Counted from the stretch's first letter, positions 25,480-35,202 are shown. The stretch is 64,000 nucleotides of DNA from CAWCLK01 sp963796225 (GCA_963796225.1 CAWCLK010000050.1:1-64000); one strand, 5' to 3'. The notes: generated by a model not told the origin, from the letters alone. Translations and numbers: made by a program.

Positions 25480-26549
25480 GTCGGTGGGACGACGACGCCG
25501 GCACGGTGGCGGTGTTCGTCGCCGTGCTGATGACGCTCTTCCTGACGGTCGTGTCCCTCGTCGTGGACGTCGGTCGACTGTTCGACGAGCACGCCCAGCT
25601 GCGCGCGGGCGCCGACGCAGCCGTCCTGGCCGTGGCGGCCGAGTGCGCCCGTGTGCCCGGCGGGTGCTCCGGGACGGCCCGCGAGCTCGTGGAGGCCTAC
25701 GTGGCCGACAACGCCCGTGACGGCCGCACCACGGTGGAGGACGTCGCCCTCACCGATGGCGGGGACCGCGGGAGCGTCACGGTCCGCGTCCGCTCACTGG
25801 CGGTGGGGGGTGGCGACGTGCCCCTGAGCCGTCCCCGCGCCGACGGCGACACGGCCCCGGTGCGCGCGGCCGCGACCGCGGTCTGGGCGCCCGTCCGTGG
25901 CGCCACCACGGTGCCGATGGCCATCGGTCTGTGCGACTGGTACCGGGCCCTGGCGGCCCAGGGCGGCTACCTCGACGGCCCGGCTCCCGCCGGCGCCGCC
26001 GGCACGATCGTCCCCGTGCACGAGACCGACCCGGGGATGGCCGGGGAGGACGAGGTCGCACCCGCCCCGTCCCCGGAGTGCGTCACCGCCGACGGCACGC
26101 TCCCGGGCGGGTTCGTCGACCTGCGCGACGGCACCGCCTGCGCGGCCACGACCAGCTGGGACACCAACCGCTGGCTCGCGCACAGCCACGGGAAGGCGCT
26201 GGGCCGACTGCGGGGCTGCCTGCGGGCGGGCGCGGTCCTGGCCGTCCCCCTCTTCGACGCCAGCTGCGCCCCCGGCGAGACGCCCTGCGCCGGCACGGTG
26301 TCCGGCAGCTTCGGGGTCCACCTCGTCGGCTACGGGGCCTTCCTCGTGACCGGCTGGCGCCTCCCCGGCGGGTCCAGCAGCGACCCGCCCACCTGCCCGG
26401 CCACCGAGACGCCGCCCGCCCGCTGCCTCAGCGGCTTCTTCACACGCACGGTGCTCGCGGGCGCCCCCGTGGCCCCGGACCGCTCCGGCCCGGCCCCCTT
26501 CGGGGTCAGCAGCGTGCAGCTCGTCCCGACCCACCCCACCGATCCCTGA
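25467..26549 (+). CDS. TadG-like pilus-associated protein
   Basis: This 360-residue protein begins with the TadG/TadE-like N-domain (GTVAVFVAVLMTLFL about 12-26, then DVGRLFDEHAQLRAGADAAVLAVA), a single membrane anchor followed by a large exported domain. The exported part is rich in proline, glycine and cysteine (about ten Cys, likely disulfides). It lacks an obvious von Willebrand A domain seen in longer TadG proteins. TadG-like proteins are thought to anchor or cap the pilus at the cell surface. It starts inside tadE, so the two are translationally coupled. Confidence 0.82.
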   Translation: MRRLGRWDDDAGTVAVFVAVLMTLFLTVVSLVVDVGRLFDEHAQLRAGADAAVLAVAAECARVPGGCSGTARELVEAYVADNARDGRTTVEDVALTDGGDRGSVTVRVRSLAVGGGDVPLSRPRADGDTAPVRAAATAVWAPVRGATTVPMAIGLCDWYRALAAQGGYLDGPAPAGAAGTIVPVHETDPGMAGEDEVAPAPSPECVTADGTLPGGFVDLRDGTACAATTSWDTNRWLAHSHGKALGRLRGCLRAGAVLAVPLFDASCAPGETPCAGTVSGSFGVHLVGYGAFLVTGWRLPGGSSSDPPTCPATETPPARCLSGFFTRTVLAGAPVAPDRSGPAPFGVSSVQLVPTHPTDP

Positions 26550-26558
26550 GGAACCCCC

Positions 26559-27284
26559 ATGCGGCGATGGCTGACCCCCATGATCGCGGCCCTCGTGGCC
26601 ATGCTCGGCACCGTTGTCCTGACCCAGTACGTCCGGACCGCCGAGCGGCGGGCACTGGCCGGCGAGCAGCTCGTGACGGTCCTGGTCACCACGCAGGACG
26701 TCCCGCGCGGAACGCCCGCGGCCGACCTCGACGAGCACGTCCGCGTCGAGCAGGTGCCCCGCAAGATCGCGCCCACCGGCGCGGTCCAGCGCCTGGGCGA
26801 GCTCGGCGATCGCGTCGCGGTCGTGGACCTGGTGGCCGGCGAACCCCTCATCGAACCGCGGTTCGCCGCTCCGGGGGCCAGCGGCGTCTCGGCCGGCCCC
26901 GGCATGCTGGAGGTCACCCTGTCCCTCGACGCGGCACGCGCCGCCGGTGGGACGGCCGACCCCGGCGACGTGGTCGGGGTCCTGGCGTCCTTCCCCGGCT
27001 CGGCGACCACTCCCGCTCGCACGGAGCTGGTCCTCGACAACGTGCTGGTCACGCGCGTGCAGGTGCCCAGGGCGTCCAGTGCCCCCAGTGCCTACGGCGG
27101 GCCCGGGGACGACCCGGCGGCGAGCGCGGTCCCCGACCCGTCCCGGCCGGTGCTGATGACCCTGGCCGTGCCCCCGGACGCCGCGGCGGTGCTGGTCGAC
27201 GCCGCCGATCACGGCGACGTGTGGCTGGCCGCACGCCCGGACGCCTCCGAGTCCGCCGTCCGCCCCGTGGCGGGTGTGCGATGA
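26559..27284 (+). CDS. cpaB: CpaB/RcpC-like pilus assembly protein (SAF domain)
   Basis: This 241-residue protein has an N-terminal membrane helix (about 7-24) and an exported SAF-type domain: VLVTTQDVPRGTPAADLDEHV (starting near 40) is the typical start of CpaB proteins, followed by VVDLVAGEPL. The family sits in the cell envelope and helps assemble the Tad secretion channel. AGGA precedes the ATG. It overlaps tadZ by ATGA. Confidence 0.87.
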   Translation: MRRWLTPMIAALVAMLGTVVLTQYVRTAERRALAGEQLVTVLVTTQDVPRGTPAADLDEHVRVEQVPRKIAPTGAVQRLGELGDRVAVVDLVAGEPLIEPRFAAPGASGVSAGPGMLEVTLSLDAARAAGGTADPGDVVGVLASFPGSATTPARTELVLDNVLVTRVQVPRASSAPSAYGGPGDDPAASAVPDPSRPVLMTLAVPPDAAAVLVDAADHGDVWLAARPDASESAVRPVAGVR

Positions 27285-28492
27285 CCTCCTACCTGCTGCT
27301 CACCGACGATGCCGCGTTCGAGGCCCGGACGCGCGCCGCCCTGGGGCTCTCGAACGGCCGGCTGCGACGCCGCCCCGTCAGTGACGTCCTCGTCGAGGAG
27401 CCCGCGGCCGACCGTCCCCTGGCCTCCAGCGACGAGGGCGGCTACGACGTCATCGCCGTCGGGCCGGGGGTGGCGGGTGATGCCGCGCTCGACCTCGCGG
27501 CGCACCTCGACCGGTCCCATCCCGAGGCGAACCTCGTCCTCGTCCTCGACGGGCCCCTCACCGCACCCGACCTGGAGCGGGCCATCGGCATCGGCGTCCG
27601 TGGGGTCGTGACACCCGAGACCGAGGACGACGAGTTCGCCGCCATCTTCCAACGTGCGTCCGCGAGCGCGGCCCGACGCCGGCGGTCCCTCCTCGGCGAC
27701 GCCGGCGACGACGCGGCCCGCCATCGCACGGTGGTGCTGCTGTCCCCGAAGGGCGGGGCGGGCAAGACCATGCTGGCCGTGAACGTCGCGGCGAGCCTTG
27801 CCACCACACCGCGGACGAGCGTCGCGCTGGTCGACCTCGACCTCGCGTTCGGCGACACGGCCAGTGCCCTGGGCCTCGTCCCCGAGTACAGCTTCGCATC
27901 GGTCTGCGACGTCCCGCGACTCGACCACATCGCGCTCAAGGTGTTCCTCACACCCCACCCGCCCACCGGGCTCTTCACGCTGTGCGCCCCCGACGACCCG
28001 GCCCAGAGCGACGTGGTGACCCCGCGCGCTGCCGCCGACGTCGTGTCCCGACTGTCGGCGGAGTTCAGCCACGTCGTGGTCGACACCCCCGCGGGCATCA
28101 GCGAACACACACTCGCGGTCCTGTCGGTCGCGACCGACCTGCTGCTCGTGTGCACGATGGACGTCGCCAGCGTGCGGAGCCTCCGCAAGGCCGTCGACGC
28201 ACTCGACGAGCTCGGCCACACCGCGCCCCGGCGTGTCTTCGTGCTCAACCGCGCCCCGTCACGGGTCGGCCTGACCATCGAGGACATCGAGCGAACCGTC
28301 GGCATCCCCGTCGCCACGACGGTCCCGAGCCACCGCTCCGTCCCCGTGACGATGAACCAGGGGGCACCGCTGGTCACCTCGTCGGTGCGGTCCCCCGCGC
28401 GGACCCCCCTCACCCAGGTCCGGGACCTGTTCCTGCCCGGGACCGGGTCCCGTTCCACGCCCTGGACCGCCGCCCGGAGGATGCTGTCGTGA
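27281..28492 (+). CDS. tadZ: TadZ/CpaE-like ParA-family ATPase
   Basis: This 403-residue protein has an N-terminal receiver-like, non-phosphorylatable domain (about 1-125) and a C-terminal MinD/ParA ATPase with the deviant Walker A KGGAGKT (157-163), VDLDLAFGDTASALGL, and VVVDTPAGISEH as Walker B. TadZ places the pilus machine at a pole or focus. It overlaps both neighbours (ATGA with cpaB, GTGA with tadA), indicating tight co-translation. Confidence 0.9.
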   Translation: MTSYLLLTDDAAFEARTRAALGLSNGRLRRRPVSDVLVEEPAADRPLASSDEGGYDVIAVGPGVAGDAALDLAAHLDRSHPEANLVLVLDGPLTAPDLERAIGIGVRGVVTPETEDDEFAAIFQRASASAARRRRSLLGDAGDDAARHRTVVLLSPKGGAGKTMLAVNVAASLATTPRTSVALVDLDLAFGDTASALGLVPEYSFASVCDVPRLDHIALKVFLTPHPPTGLFTLCAPDDPAQSDVVTPRAAADVVSRLSAEFSHVVVDTPAGISEHTLAVLSVATDLLLVCTMDVASVRSLRKAVDALDELGHTAPRRVFVLNRAPSRVGLTIEDIERTVGIPVATTVPSHRSVPVTMNQGAPLVTSSVRSPARTPLTQVRDLFLPGTGSRSTPWTAARRMLS

Positions 28493-29898
28493 CCCTCTCG
28501 CACCACCTGCAGCAGGCTCGGATCGAGCGAGCCCACCCGGCGTCCCGACGACCGGGGAGCGACGACGACGGACCGACGCTCGACCCGCTGAGCAACCTCA
28601 AGCACCGGACACAGGAGGCGCTGCTCCGGCGCCTCGGCGCGCGCCTGTACGACCCGAGCCTGAGCGACGACCGCCTCAACGCCTTCGTGCAGGAGGAGCT
28701 GTCGTCCCTCGTGGAGGAGACCGGGGCGCCCCTGTCGGCCGCCGAACGGCAACGTGTCGTGGCCGACATCAGCGGGACGATCCTCGGGTACGGGCCCCTC
28801 CAGGAACACCTGGCCGACCCCGAGGTCACCGAGATCATGGTGACCGGCACCCAGGCCATCCACGTCGAGCGCGGCGGTCGCATCCATCGCACGCAGACAC
28901 GGTTCCTGTCGGACGAGCACCTGCGCCGGGTCATCGAACGCATCGTGGGACAGGTCGGGCGTCGCATCGACGAGTCCTCGCCCATGGTCGACGCGCGACT
29001 GCCCGACGGGTCCCGGGTCAACGCGGTCATCCCGCCGGTCTCGGTGCGGGGGCCGGCGCTCACCATCCGGAAGTTCGCCCACGACCCCTTCACCGCCGAG
29101 GACCTCGTCGCCCTCGGCACCATGACCGCCGAGCTGTGGGAGTTCCTGGCACGCAGCATCGAGGGCCGCCGCAACGTGCTGATCAGCGGCGGGACCGGCA
29201 CCGGCAAGACCACCCTGTTGAACGTGCTGTCGTCCGCGATCCCGACGGACGAACGCGTCGTCACCATCGAGGACGCGGTCGAGCTGCAGCTGCACCAGGA
29301 GCACGTCGTCACCCTGGAGAGCCGGCCGCCCAACATCGAGCACCGGGGCGAGATCACCATCCGGGACCTCGTACGCAACGCGCTGCGCATGCGCCCGGAC
29401 CGGATCATCGTGGGCGAGGTGCGCGGGGCCGAGACCCTGGACATGCTCCAGGCCATGAACACGGGGCACGAAGGTTCCCTGTCGACGGTCCACGCCAACG
29501 CCCCACGCGACGCCCTGGCCCGGATCGAGACGATGGTGCTGATGGCAGGGATGGACCTGCCCCTGCACGCCATACGCGAACAGGCGGCGTCCGCGCTCGA
29601 CCTCGTGGTGCACCTCGCACGCCTCCCGGACGGGTCCCGTCGCATCGCCCAGGTCAGCGAGATCACTGGCATGGAGGGGGACATCATCACGCTCCAGGAC
29701 CTGTTCGTGCTGGACCTCGCCAACGCACGGGACTCGTCGGGGCGCGTGGTCGGGACCCAGGAGCCGACGGGCATCCGACCGACCTTCCTGGACGAGCTCC
29801 ACGCGCTCGGGCTCGAGGTCCCGGCGGAGATCTTCGGTGACGAACGCGCGCTGGTGGACGCCCACCTCGACCGTGGCGGCGGACGGAGGCGACGATGA
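28489..29898 (+). CDS. tadA: TadA/CpaF secretion ATPase
   Basis: This 469-residue member of the type II/IV secretion ATPase family powers pilus assembly. It has the N-terminal domain with GYGPLQEHLADPEVTEIMV, Walker A GGTGTGKT (234-241), Asp box TIEDAVELQL, Walker B RPDRIIVGEVRGAE and the His box MNTGHEGSLSTVHAN. The GTG start overlaps the tadZ stop. The order tadZ-tadA-tadB-tadC is that of Actinobacteria and Proteobacteria. Confidence 0.95.
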   Translation: MTLSHHLQQARIERAHPASRRPGSDDDGPTLDPLSNLKHRTQEALLRRLGARLYDPSLSDDRLNAFVQEELSSLVEETGAPLSAAERQRVVADISGTILGYGPLQEHLADPEVTEIMVTGTQAIHVERGGRIHRTQTRFLSDEHLRRVIERIVGQVGRRIDESSPMVDARLPDGSRVNAVIPPVSVRGPALTIRKFAHDPFTAEDLVALGTMTAELWEFLARSIEGRRNVLISGGTGTGKTTLLNVLSSAIPTDERVVTIEDAVELQLHQEHVVTLESRPPNIEHRGEITIRDLVRNALRMRPDRIIVGEVRGAETLDMLQAMNTGHEGSLSTVHANAPRDALARIETMVLMAGMDLPLHAIREQAASALDLVVHLARLPDGSRRIAQVSEITGMEGDIITLQDLFVLDLANARDSSGRVVGTQEPTGIRPTFLDELHALGLEVPAEIFGDERALVDAHLDRGGGRRRR

Positions 29899-30848
29899 CT
29901 CCGGTGATGGCCGCGTGGGTGCCGCTCGCCGGCGCCGCCGCGGTCTGCAGCGCCCTGACCGTGCTGGCGGTCACCCTGCTGCGCCCCACCCGGCACCTGG
30001 CGGCGCGTCGGCAGCTCCTCGTCGACCGTGACCTCGGCCGCCCCACCGCCCGGGACGTGCTGGAGCGACTGGGGCGGGGCGTCCAGCGGATCATGGACCA
30101 CCACCGCGTCGGCCGGCGGCTCGACACCCGGCTCGAGGCCGCGGGCGCCCAGCTGCGACCGGCGGAGTACCTCGTCGGGGTCACGCTGGCGGCCAGCGCA
30201 GCCGCGCTGCTCGGGGTGGCCGTCGACGGTCTGCTGCTGGCCATGATGCTCGCCGCCGGGGTCGTCGCCGCGGCCCGCGCGACCCTCACCCACCTCGTCC
30301 AGCGACGCCAGCAGGCCGTCGCGGAACAGCTGCCGGACACCCTGCAGATCCTGGCCAGCAGCCTGCGCTCCGGGTACGGCCTCCTGCGTGCCATCGACAT
30401 GCTCGGCGACCAGGCCCCGGACCCCACGGGCCAGGAGTTCCGGCGCATGCTCGTCGAGGTGCGCCTGGGCCGCGACCTGGACGACGCCCTGCGGGCACTG
30501 GCACGACGCATCGCCCTGCCCGACCTGGAGTGGGTGGTCCAGGCCATCGAGATCCACCGTGAGGTGGGGGGCGACCTGGCCGAGGTGCTCGACACCGTGC
30601 GGCACACCGTGACCGAACGCGAACAGGTCCGCGGCCAGATCCGTGCCCTCACGGCACAGGGTCGGCTGTCCGCCCGCATCCTCATCGCCCTGCCGATCGT
30701 CATGGCCGGCCTGCTGCTCCTCACCCGTCGGGCATACATGAACGAGCTGACGCGCGACCCCCTCGGGTGGGCGATGATCGGGCTCGGCGTGGGGCTGATG
30801 CTCGTCGGCATGTCCTGGATCCACCGCCTGGTGCGGCTGGTGTACTGA
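29895..30848 (+). CDS. tadB: TadB inner-membrane pilus platform protein
   Basis: This 317-residue protein has one N-terminal membrane helix (about 10-29), a pair at about 93-125 and a C-terminal pair (about 260-312) around a GspF-like domain: LPDTLQILASSLRSGYGLLRAI (starting near 149) and EIHREVGGDLAEVLDTV. With TadC it forms the membrane platform moved by TadA. It overlaps tadA by ATGA. Confidence 0.92.
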   Translation: MTPVMAAWVPLAGAAAVCSALTVLAVTLLRPTRHLAARRQLLVDRDLGRPTARDVLERLGRGVQRIMDHHRVGRRLDTRLEAAGAQLRPAEYLVGVTLAASAAALLGVAVDGLLLAMMLAAGVVAAARATLTHLVQRRQQAVAEQLPDTLQILASSLRSGYGLLRAIDMLGDQAPDPTGQEFRRMLVEVRLGRDLDDALRALARRIALPDLEWVVQAIEIHREVGGDLAEVLDTVRHTVTEREQVRGQIRALTAQGRLSARILIALPIVMAGLLLLTRRAYMNELTRDPLGWAMIGLGVGLMLVGMSWIHRLVRLVY

Positions 30849-30862
30849 TCGCGGAGTCCTCG

Positions 30863-31789
30863 ATGTCCCTGCTCGTCCTCGCCACCGCCGCCGCGGTCGC
30901 CACGTCCGTCACCGCGCTGGTGTGGTCGGTGACCGCGGCCCGGACCGTCCACCGGGCCGCCACCTCCAACCTCGTCCGCGGTCCCGACCGCACGGACCTG
31001 CGCACGCTCGTCCTCGAACGCTCCGCCCACGAGCGCGCCGTCCGGCCGCTGGGACGGCACCTCGCGGACGTCGGCCAGCGGTTCACGCGCGCGTCGTCCC
31101 GCGCGCGCATGCGACGCCTCCTGGTCCTCGTCGGCGGGAACCCCCGGGAGGGCCTCGACCGGCTGCTGGCCCAGAAGGTGATGTCGGGGACGACCGGGGC
31201 GTTGCTCGGGCTGGCGTTGGCCGTCGCACGGCCGACGGCGCTGCCCCTCCTGCTGGCCCTCACCCTCCCGGTGGCCGGCTGGGCCGTCCCGGACAGCCTG
31301 CTGCGGGCGCGCGCCCGACGGCGACAGGAGGACATCCGCCGCGAGCTGCCGGACACGCTGGACCAGCTGACGGTGTGCGTCGAGGCCGGCGACGGCTTCG
31401 AAGGTGCCCTGCGGCGCGTGGCCCGCAGCGGCGACGGGCCACTGGCCCACGAGCTGCGCCGTGCCCTGCAGGAGATGCAGGTGGGGGCGACCCGCGGGCA
31501 GGCCCTGCGTGCCCTCGCCGAGCGTGCGGACCTGCCCGAGTTCCGTCGGTTCGTCACCGCGCTCCTGCAGGCCGAGTCCTACGGCATCCCGATCGCCCGG
31601 ATCCTGCGCACGCAGTCGTCGGAGATGCGCGTGCGTCGACGCCAGCGGTCGGAGGAGCACGCACTCAAGATCCCCGTCAAGCTGGTCTTCCCGCTGATCA
31701 CCTGCATCCTCCCGAGTCTGTTCATCGTCATCCTGGGCCCCGCCGCGATCCGACTGATGCAGTTCTTCGGCGGATCCGGCACACCCTGA
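30863..31789 (+). CDS. tadC: TadC inner-membrane pilus platform protein
   Basis: This 308-residue protein has the same GspF-type layout as TadB: an N-terminal helix (1-20), two central membrane helices (about 110-145), the motif RRELPDTLDQLTVCVEAGDG and a C-terminal helix (about 272-300, VFPLITCILPSLFIVILGP). It completes the Tad membrane platform. GGAG precedes the ATG, 14 bp after the tadB stop. Confidence 0.92.
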   Translation: MSLLVLATAAAVATSVTALVWSVTAARTVHRAATSNLVRGPDRTDLRTLVLERSAHERAVRPLGRHLADVGQRFTRASSRARMRRLLVLVGGNPREGLDRLLAQKVMSGTTGALLGLALAVARPTALPLLLALTLPVAGWAVPDSLLRARARRRQEDIRRELPDTLDQLTVCVEAGDGFEGALRRVARSGDGPLAHELRRALQEMQVGATRGQALRALAERADLPEFRRFVTALLQAESYGIPIARILRTQSSEMRVRRRQRSEEHALKIPVKLVFPLITCILPSLFIVILGPAAIRLMQFFGGSGTP

Positions 31790-31803
31790 CGAGGAGGAGC
31801 CTG

Positions 31804-32823
31804 ATGACCACCACTCCGTCCATCGGCGGCGGCTGGCTGCGTGCGGCCGAGCTCCTCGAGGTCATGGCGGCCGTGCCCGACCCCGGGTCGGCGTCGGCCG
31901 GGGGGCCACGACCGACGGGCTTCCACCCGCTCGACGAGCTGCTCGGCGGCGGCGTGCGGGCCGGCGAGCTCACCGTCGTCACGGGACGCCCCGGCGTCGG
32001 CAAGACCCTGCTGACGCTGCAGTGGGCCCGTCACCTGGCGCGTGCGGGATCGACCGTCCTGCTGGCGTCCTACGAGCACCGTCCCCCCGACCTGCTGTGG
32101 CGCCTGCTGGTGAGCGAGACCGCCGAGCCCGACGGGTCACCGTGGGCGTCGTCGCCGTCCTCGCGCGACGACCGGCGCCGCCAGCACCTGCGCGACGCCC
32201 TCGCGGCGCACGCCCTGTCCCCGGTGGTCCGCCTGCATCCCGAGATCGCCGCCGCCTGCGAACGCTTCGTCGAGTACAGCGACCGGCTGGAGCTGATCGA
32301 CGGCGCGCTCACGCGCATCGACGGGATGGGCCTCGAACGTCTCGTCGCCGACCGCAGCGGAGCCTCCCGGATCGTCCTCGTCGTCGACCACCTCCAGAAG
32401 GTGCCGACGTCGGCGGACGCGACCGAGGAGCGCCACACCCGCACGATCGCCGAGCAGCTCAAGGACCTCGCGCTGCGCCACGACGTCGCGGTGGTCGCCG
32501 TCGCCACGGCACGACTGGAACGGGCCGCGACCTCCCGGCTGCGGCTGACGGACCTGCACGACGCCGACGTCCTGGCCTACGAGGCCGACGTGGTCCTGGT
32601 CCTCGAGGAGAAGCTGCGGGCGCTGTCCCGCGTCCACCTGGGGTACGACTCGTCGCTGGCCACGACGGCCCGCGAGCAGGTCGTCCTGACCATCGAGAAG
32701 AACCGTGCCGGCCCGGCCGGCATCGACCTCGAACACGACAAGGACCTGGCCAACTTCCGGTTCGACCCGCGAGGCTGCGTGGTCTCCCGCCGGCTCGTCG
32801 ACGGGGTCGAGGTCCTCGAGTAG
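31804..32823 (+). CDS. DnaB-C/KaiC-like RecA-fold ATPase at the end of the Tad operon
   Basis: This 339-residue P-loop protein has Walker A GRPGVGKT (61-68), a LLASYEH strand typical of DnaB and KaiC (about 83-89), Walker B IVLVVDHLQKVPT and a C-terminal VLTIEKNRAGPAGIDLEHDK that resembles the DnaB helicase end. It has no DnaB N-terminal domain, no primase, and only one ATPase domain. It starts 14 bp after tadC on the same transcript (GAGGAG before ATG), so it is probably tied to pilus function or its control rather than replication. The role is unknown. Confidence 0.75.
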   Translation: MTTTPSIGGGWLRAAELLEVMAAVPDPGSASAGGPRPTGFHPLDELLGGGVRAGELTVVTGRPGVGKTLLTLQWARHLARAGSTVLLASYEHRPPDLLWRLLVSETAEPDGSPWASSPSSRDDRRRQHLRDALAAHALSPVVRLHPEIAAACERFVEYSDRLELIDGALTRIDGMGLERLVADRSGASRIVLVVDHLQKVPTSADATEERHTRTIAEQLKDLALRHDVAVVAVATARLERAATSRLRLTDLHDADVLAYEADVVLVLEEKLRALSRVHLGYDSSLATTAREQVVLTIEKNRAGPAGIDLEHDKDLANFRFDPRGCVVSRRLVDGVEVLE

Positions 32824-32839
32824 CAGTGTCCGCCCGACC

Positions 32840-34001
32840 TCATCCGCGGGGCACCTTCGTCCACAGGGCCCCGTTCGACCGTGAGAACCCCTGGAGGCTG
32901 CCGGCCAACCCGGCCGTGGCCACCCGGCACACGTAGTAGGGCACCCAGGTCCAGTGGCGGCCCTCACGTCGACGGTCGACACGCCATCCGACACCGGCCG
33001 CCACCACGAAGGCCAACCCGAGGCCGAGCAGGACGCGGGGGACGACGGCCGTCGTCGTCGTCGCCAGCACGAGCGTCGCCGCCAGCCCGGCGATCACCGC
33101 CCAGGGCACCAGCAACCGCAGGCCCTTGTGTGACACCAGCTGGAACGCATAGGCCGGGCGGCGCAGGACGAGTGCCGGGAGCAGGCGCTGCAGGGCCTGG
33201 ACGCGGCCCCGCACGATCCGCCCACGCCGTACCGACTCGTCGCCCGCCGTGGCCGAGGCGCGCTCGATGGACAGCGCCTCTCGGGGCGTAGGCGACCCGC
33301 CAGCCGTCGAGCGCCGCGCGTGCCGCGAGGAACTGGTCGTCGTTGACGACCCCGATCGGGATGTCCCGGTACAGGTGGCGCCGGATGGCCAGGCACTCCC
33401 CCGTCACCCCCGTCACGGACCCGACCGCCGCCTCCAGTCGCAGGATCAGCGACTCGTACCTCCAGTACCCGCCCTCGGCACGGTCCAGCGGTCGGCCGGA
33501 CCCGTCGTCGATGACCTTGCGCCCCGCCACGACGCCCACGCGGGGGTCCGCGAAGGGCGCCACGATGGCCCGCAGGGCCCCCTGCGCGAAGTGGTTGTTC
33601 GCGTCCGAGAACAGGACCACGTCCCCCCGAGCGACCGAGGCGCCGAGGTTGAGCGCCGCCACCTTGCCGCGACGCTCGTCGCCCCGGACGACCCGGACGC
33701 CGGGGCGCGCGGCTGCGATCTCGGCGGTGCCGTCGGACGACCCGTCATCGGCGACGATCAGCTCGAGCCGGTCCCGCGGGTAGTCGAGCTGCATGCACCC
33801 CGCCAGGCGCTCGTCGATGACGTCGGCCTCGTCGTGGGCGGCGATGACGAGGCTGACACGCGGCAGGTGGTCAGCCTGCGCCCGGACGGGTCGAGGACGC
33901 ACGCGCCCCCACGCCCAGAGCAGGGCCGGGTACCCCACCACCGTGTAGACCACCAGGCCGATCGAGCCCCACAGCACGTACCACACCGGATCGCCTCCCA
34001 T
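32840..34001 (-). pseudogene. Family 2 glycosyltransferase, frameshifted near 33280
   Basis: The first 240 or so residues read as a membrane GT2: an N-terminal helix, VSLVIAAHDEADVIDERL, ADDGSSDGT, FSDANNHF, the GVTGECLAIRR loop and NDDQFLAARAALDGW. After VAYAPR the frame runs into nonsense, while a second frame continues from ALSIERASATAGDESVRRGR through two membrane helices to a stop at 32840. Removing one base in 33274-33286 restores one protein of about 387 residues, a polysaccharide-type transferase. It may be a true mutation or a read error. It is convergent with the Tad operon. Confidence 0.8.
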
Positions 34002-35127
34002 TCGGACCGGGCGACTGGAACGCCAGCCCCCGGTACAGCTCGTGAAGTGAGCGCGCCCACACGTCGGCGCGGAACTCCACCTCGTACCTCGCCCGTGCCG
34101 CCGCGCCCAGACGGTCCCGAAGCGGGGCGTCCGTCAGCAGCTCGACCAGCGCAGCGGCCAGGGCGTCCACGTCGCGGGGCGCCACGAGGCGGCCGGTCGC
34201 CGGGGACACCAGCTCGGGCACGCCGCCCACGCGTGTCGCCACGACGGGGCGGCCTGCCGCCAGCGCATGGATGAGCACGGTCGGCAGCGCGTCGGCGTGG
34301 CTGGGGTGGGCGACCACGTCGCTCGCCTGCAGCAGGGCCGGCACGTCCGTACGGAACCCGAGGCACCGCACGCGGGCGCGCAACGTGGGGTCCGCGGCAA
34401 TGGTCGCCTCGACCTCGGCCTGCTCGGGCCCGTCACCGGCGAGCAGGAACCAGGCGTCGTGGTCCCGCAGCACACGTCGTGCCGCTGCCAGGAGGTCGGC
34501 GTGGCCCTTGGCGGGGCGCATGATCGCGGCCATCAGCACGACACGTGCCCCCGGCGGGATCCCGAGGTGCCGACGCAGCGCACGGCGCGCACCGTCGTCG
34601 AGGACGTCGAGGTCGCCGACCCCGTTGCGAAGCACCGACAACCGGTCCGGAGCGGCGTGGTGCTGCCCCTGGGCCCAGGACGCGGTGGCGTCCGACACCG
34701 CGATCGTGTGGCCCACCAGCCGACGACGGACGCGTGTGGCGAGGAACCGCTTCAGGCGTCGGGTGCCCGTGACGTCGTCCTCGATGACGTGCAGGGTCGA
34801 CACGTGGGGCACGCCCAACCGGGTGGCCACGTACGCGCCGACGAGGTCGGCGTGCTTCAGGTGCGTGTGCACCAGCTGCGGGCGCAGCGGGGCGACGAGG
34901 TCCAGCGCACGTCCCGGTCCGCGGGGGTCCCACCGGTTCGTGAGCTCGAGGCCACGCACGGGGACCCCGAGGTCCACCAGGCGGTCGGCGTTGACCGCGC
35001 CCCGCAGCGGCGACAGGGCGACGACGGACATCTCGAGTCCCGCCGAGGGAGCCGCCGCGGCGAGCTCCACGAGGACGTCCTCCGCACCACCGCGGTCGAG
35101 CCCGTGGATGAGGTGACAGACGCGCAT
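33871..35127 (-). CDS. Family 4 glycosyltransferase
   Basis: This 418-residue GT-B enzyme has an N-terminal HLIHGLDRGGAE (about 5-16), the acceptor domain VHTHLKHADLVGAYVA, and the C-terminal donor domain with IMRPAKGH, LLAGDGPE and SHADALPTVLIHALAAGRP, the E/H-rich sugar-nucleotide loop. The ATG at 35127 has AAGGA upstream; a longer start would cover the exact DosR-type box. The last 40 or so residues overlap the following GT2 start by 131 bp and look non-native, so the true end may be near residue 375. Confidence 0.85.
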   Translation of the reverse strand: MRVCHLIHGLDRGGAEDVLVELAAAAPSAGLEMSVVALSPLRGAVNADRLVDLGVPVRGLELTNRWDPRGPGRALDLVAPLRPQLVHTHLKHADLVGAYVATRLGVPHVSTLHVIEDDVTGTRRLKRFLATRVRRRLVGHTIAVSDATASWAQGQHHAAPDRLSVLRNGVGDLDVLDDGARRALRRHLGIPPGARVVLMAAIMRPAKGHADLLAAARRVLRDHDAWFLLAGDGPEQAEVEATIAADPTLRARVRCLGFRTDVPALLQASDVVAHPSHADALPTVLIHALAAGRPVVATRVGGVPELVSPATGRLVAPRDVDALAAALVELLTDAPLRDRLGAAARARYEVEFRADVWARSLHELYRGLAFQSPGPNGRRSGVVRAVGLDRPGGLHGGGVPGPALGVGARASSTRPGAG

Positions 35128-35180
35128 CGTGTTCCTTGGACCGGCGCCTGCGACGCTACGCACGGCCGCAGGGCGCGACA

Positions 35181-35194
35181 GGGACACGCGTCCC
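35181..35194. promoter_or_regulatory. Exact DosR-type palindrome upstream of the GT4 gene
   Basis: GGGACACGCGTCCC is an exact GGGAC-N4-GTCCC site, 54 bp before the GT4 start and 9 bp past the stop of the preceding gene. It suggests a promoter inside what would otherwise look like one operon. Confidence 0.65.
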
Positions 35195-35202
35195 GCCCCC
35201 GG

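Noticed and set aside
35128..35187. Longer start of the GT4 gene
   Set aside because: It would translate through the exact palindrome at 35181, adds residues unlike the family and lacks a ribosome site; the ATG at 35127 has AAGGA.
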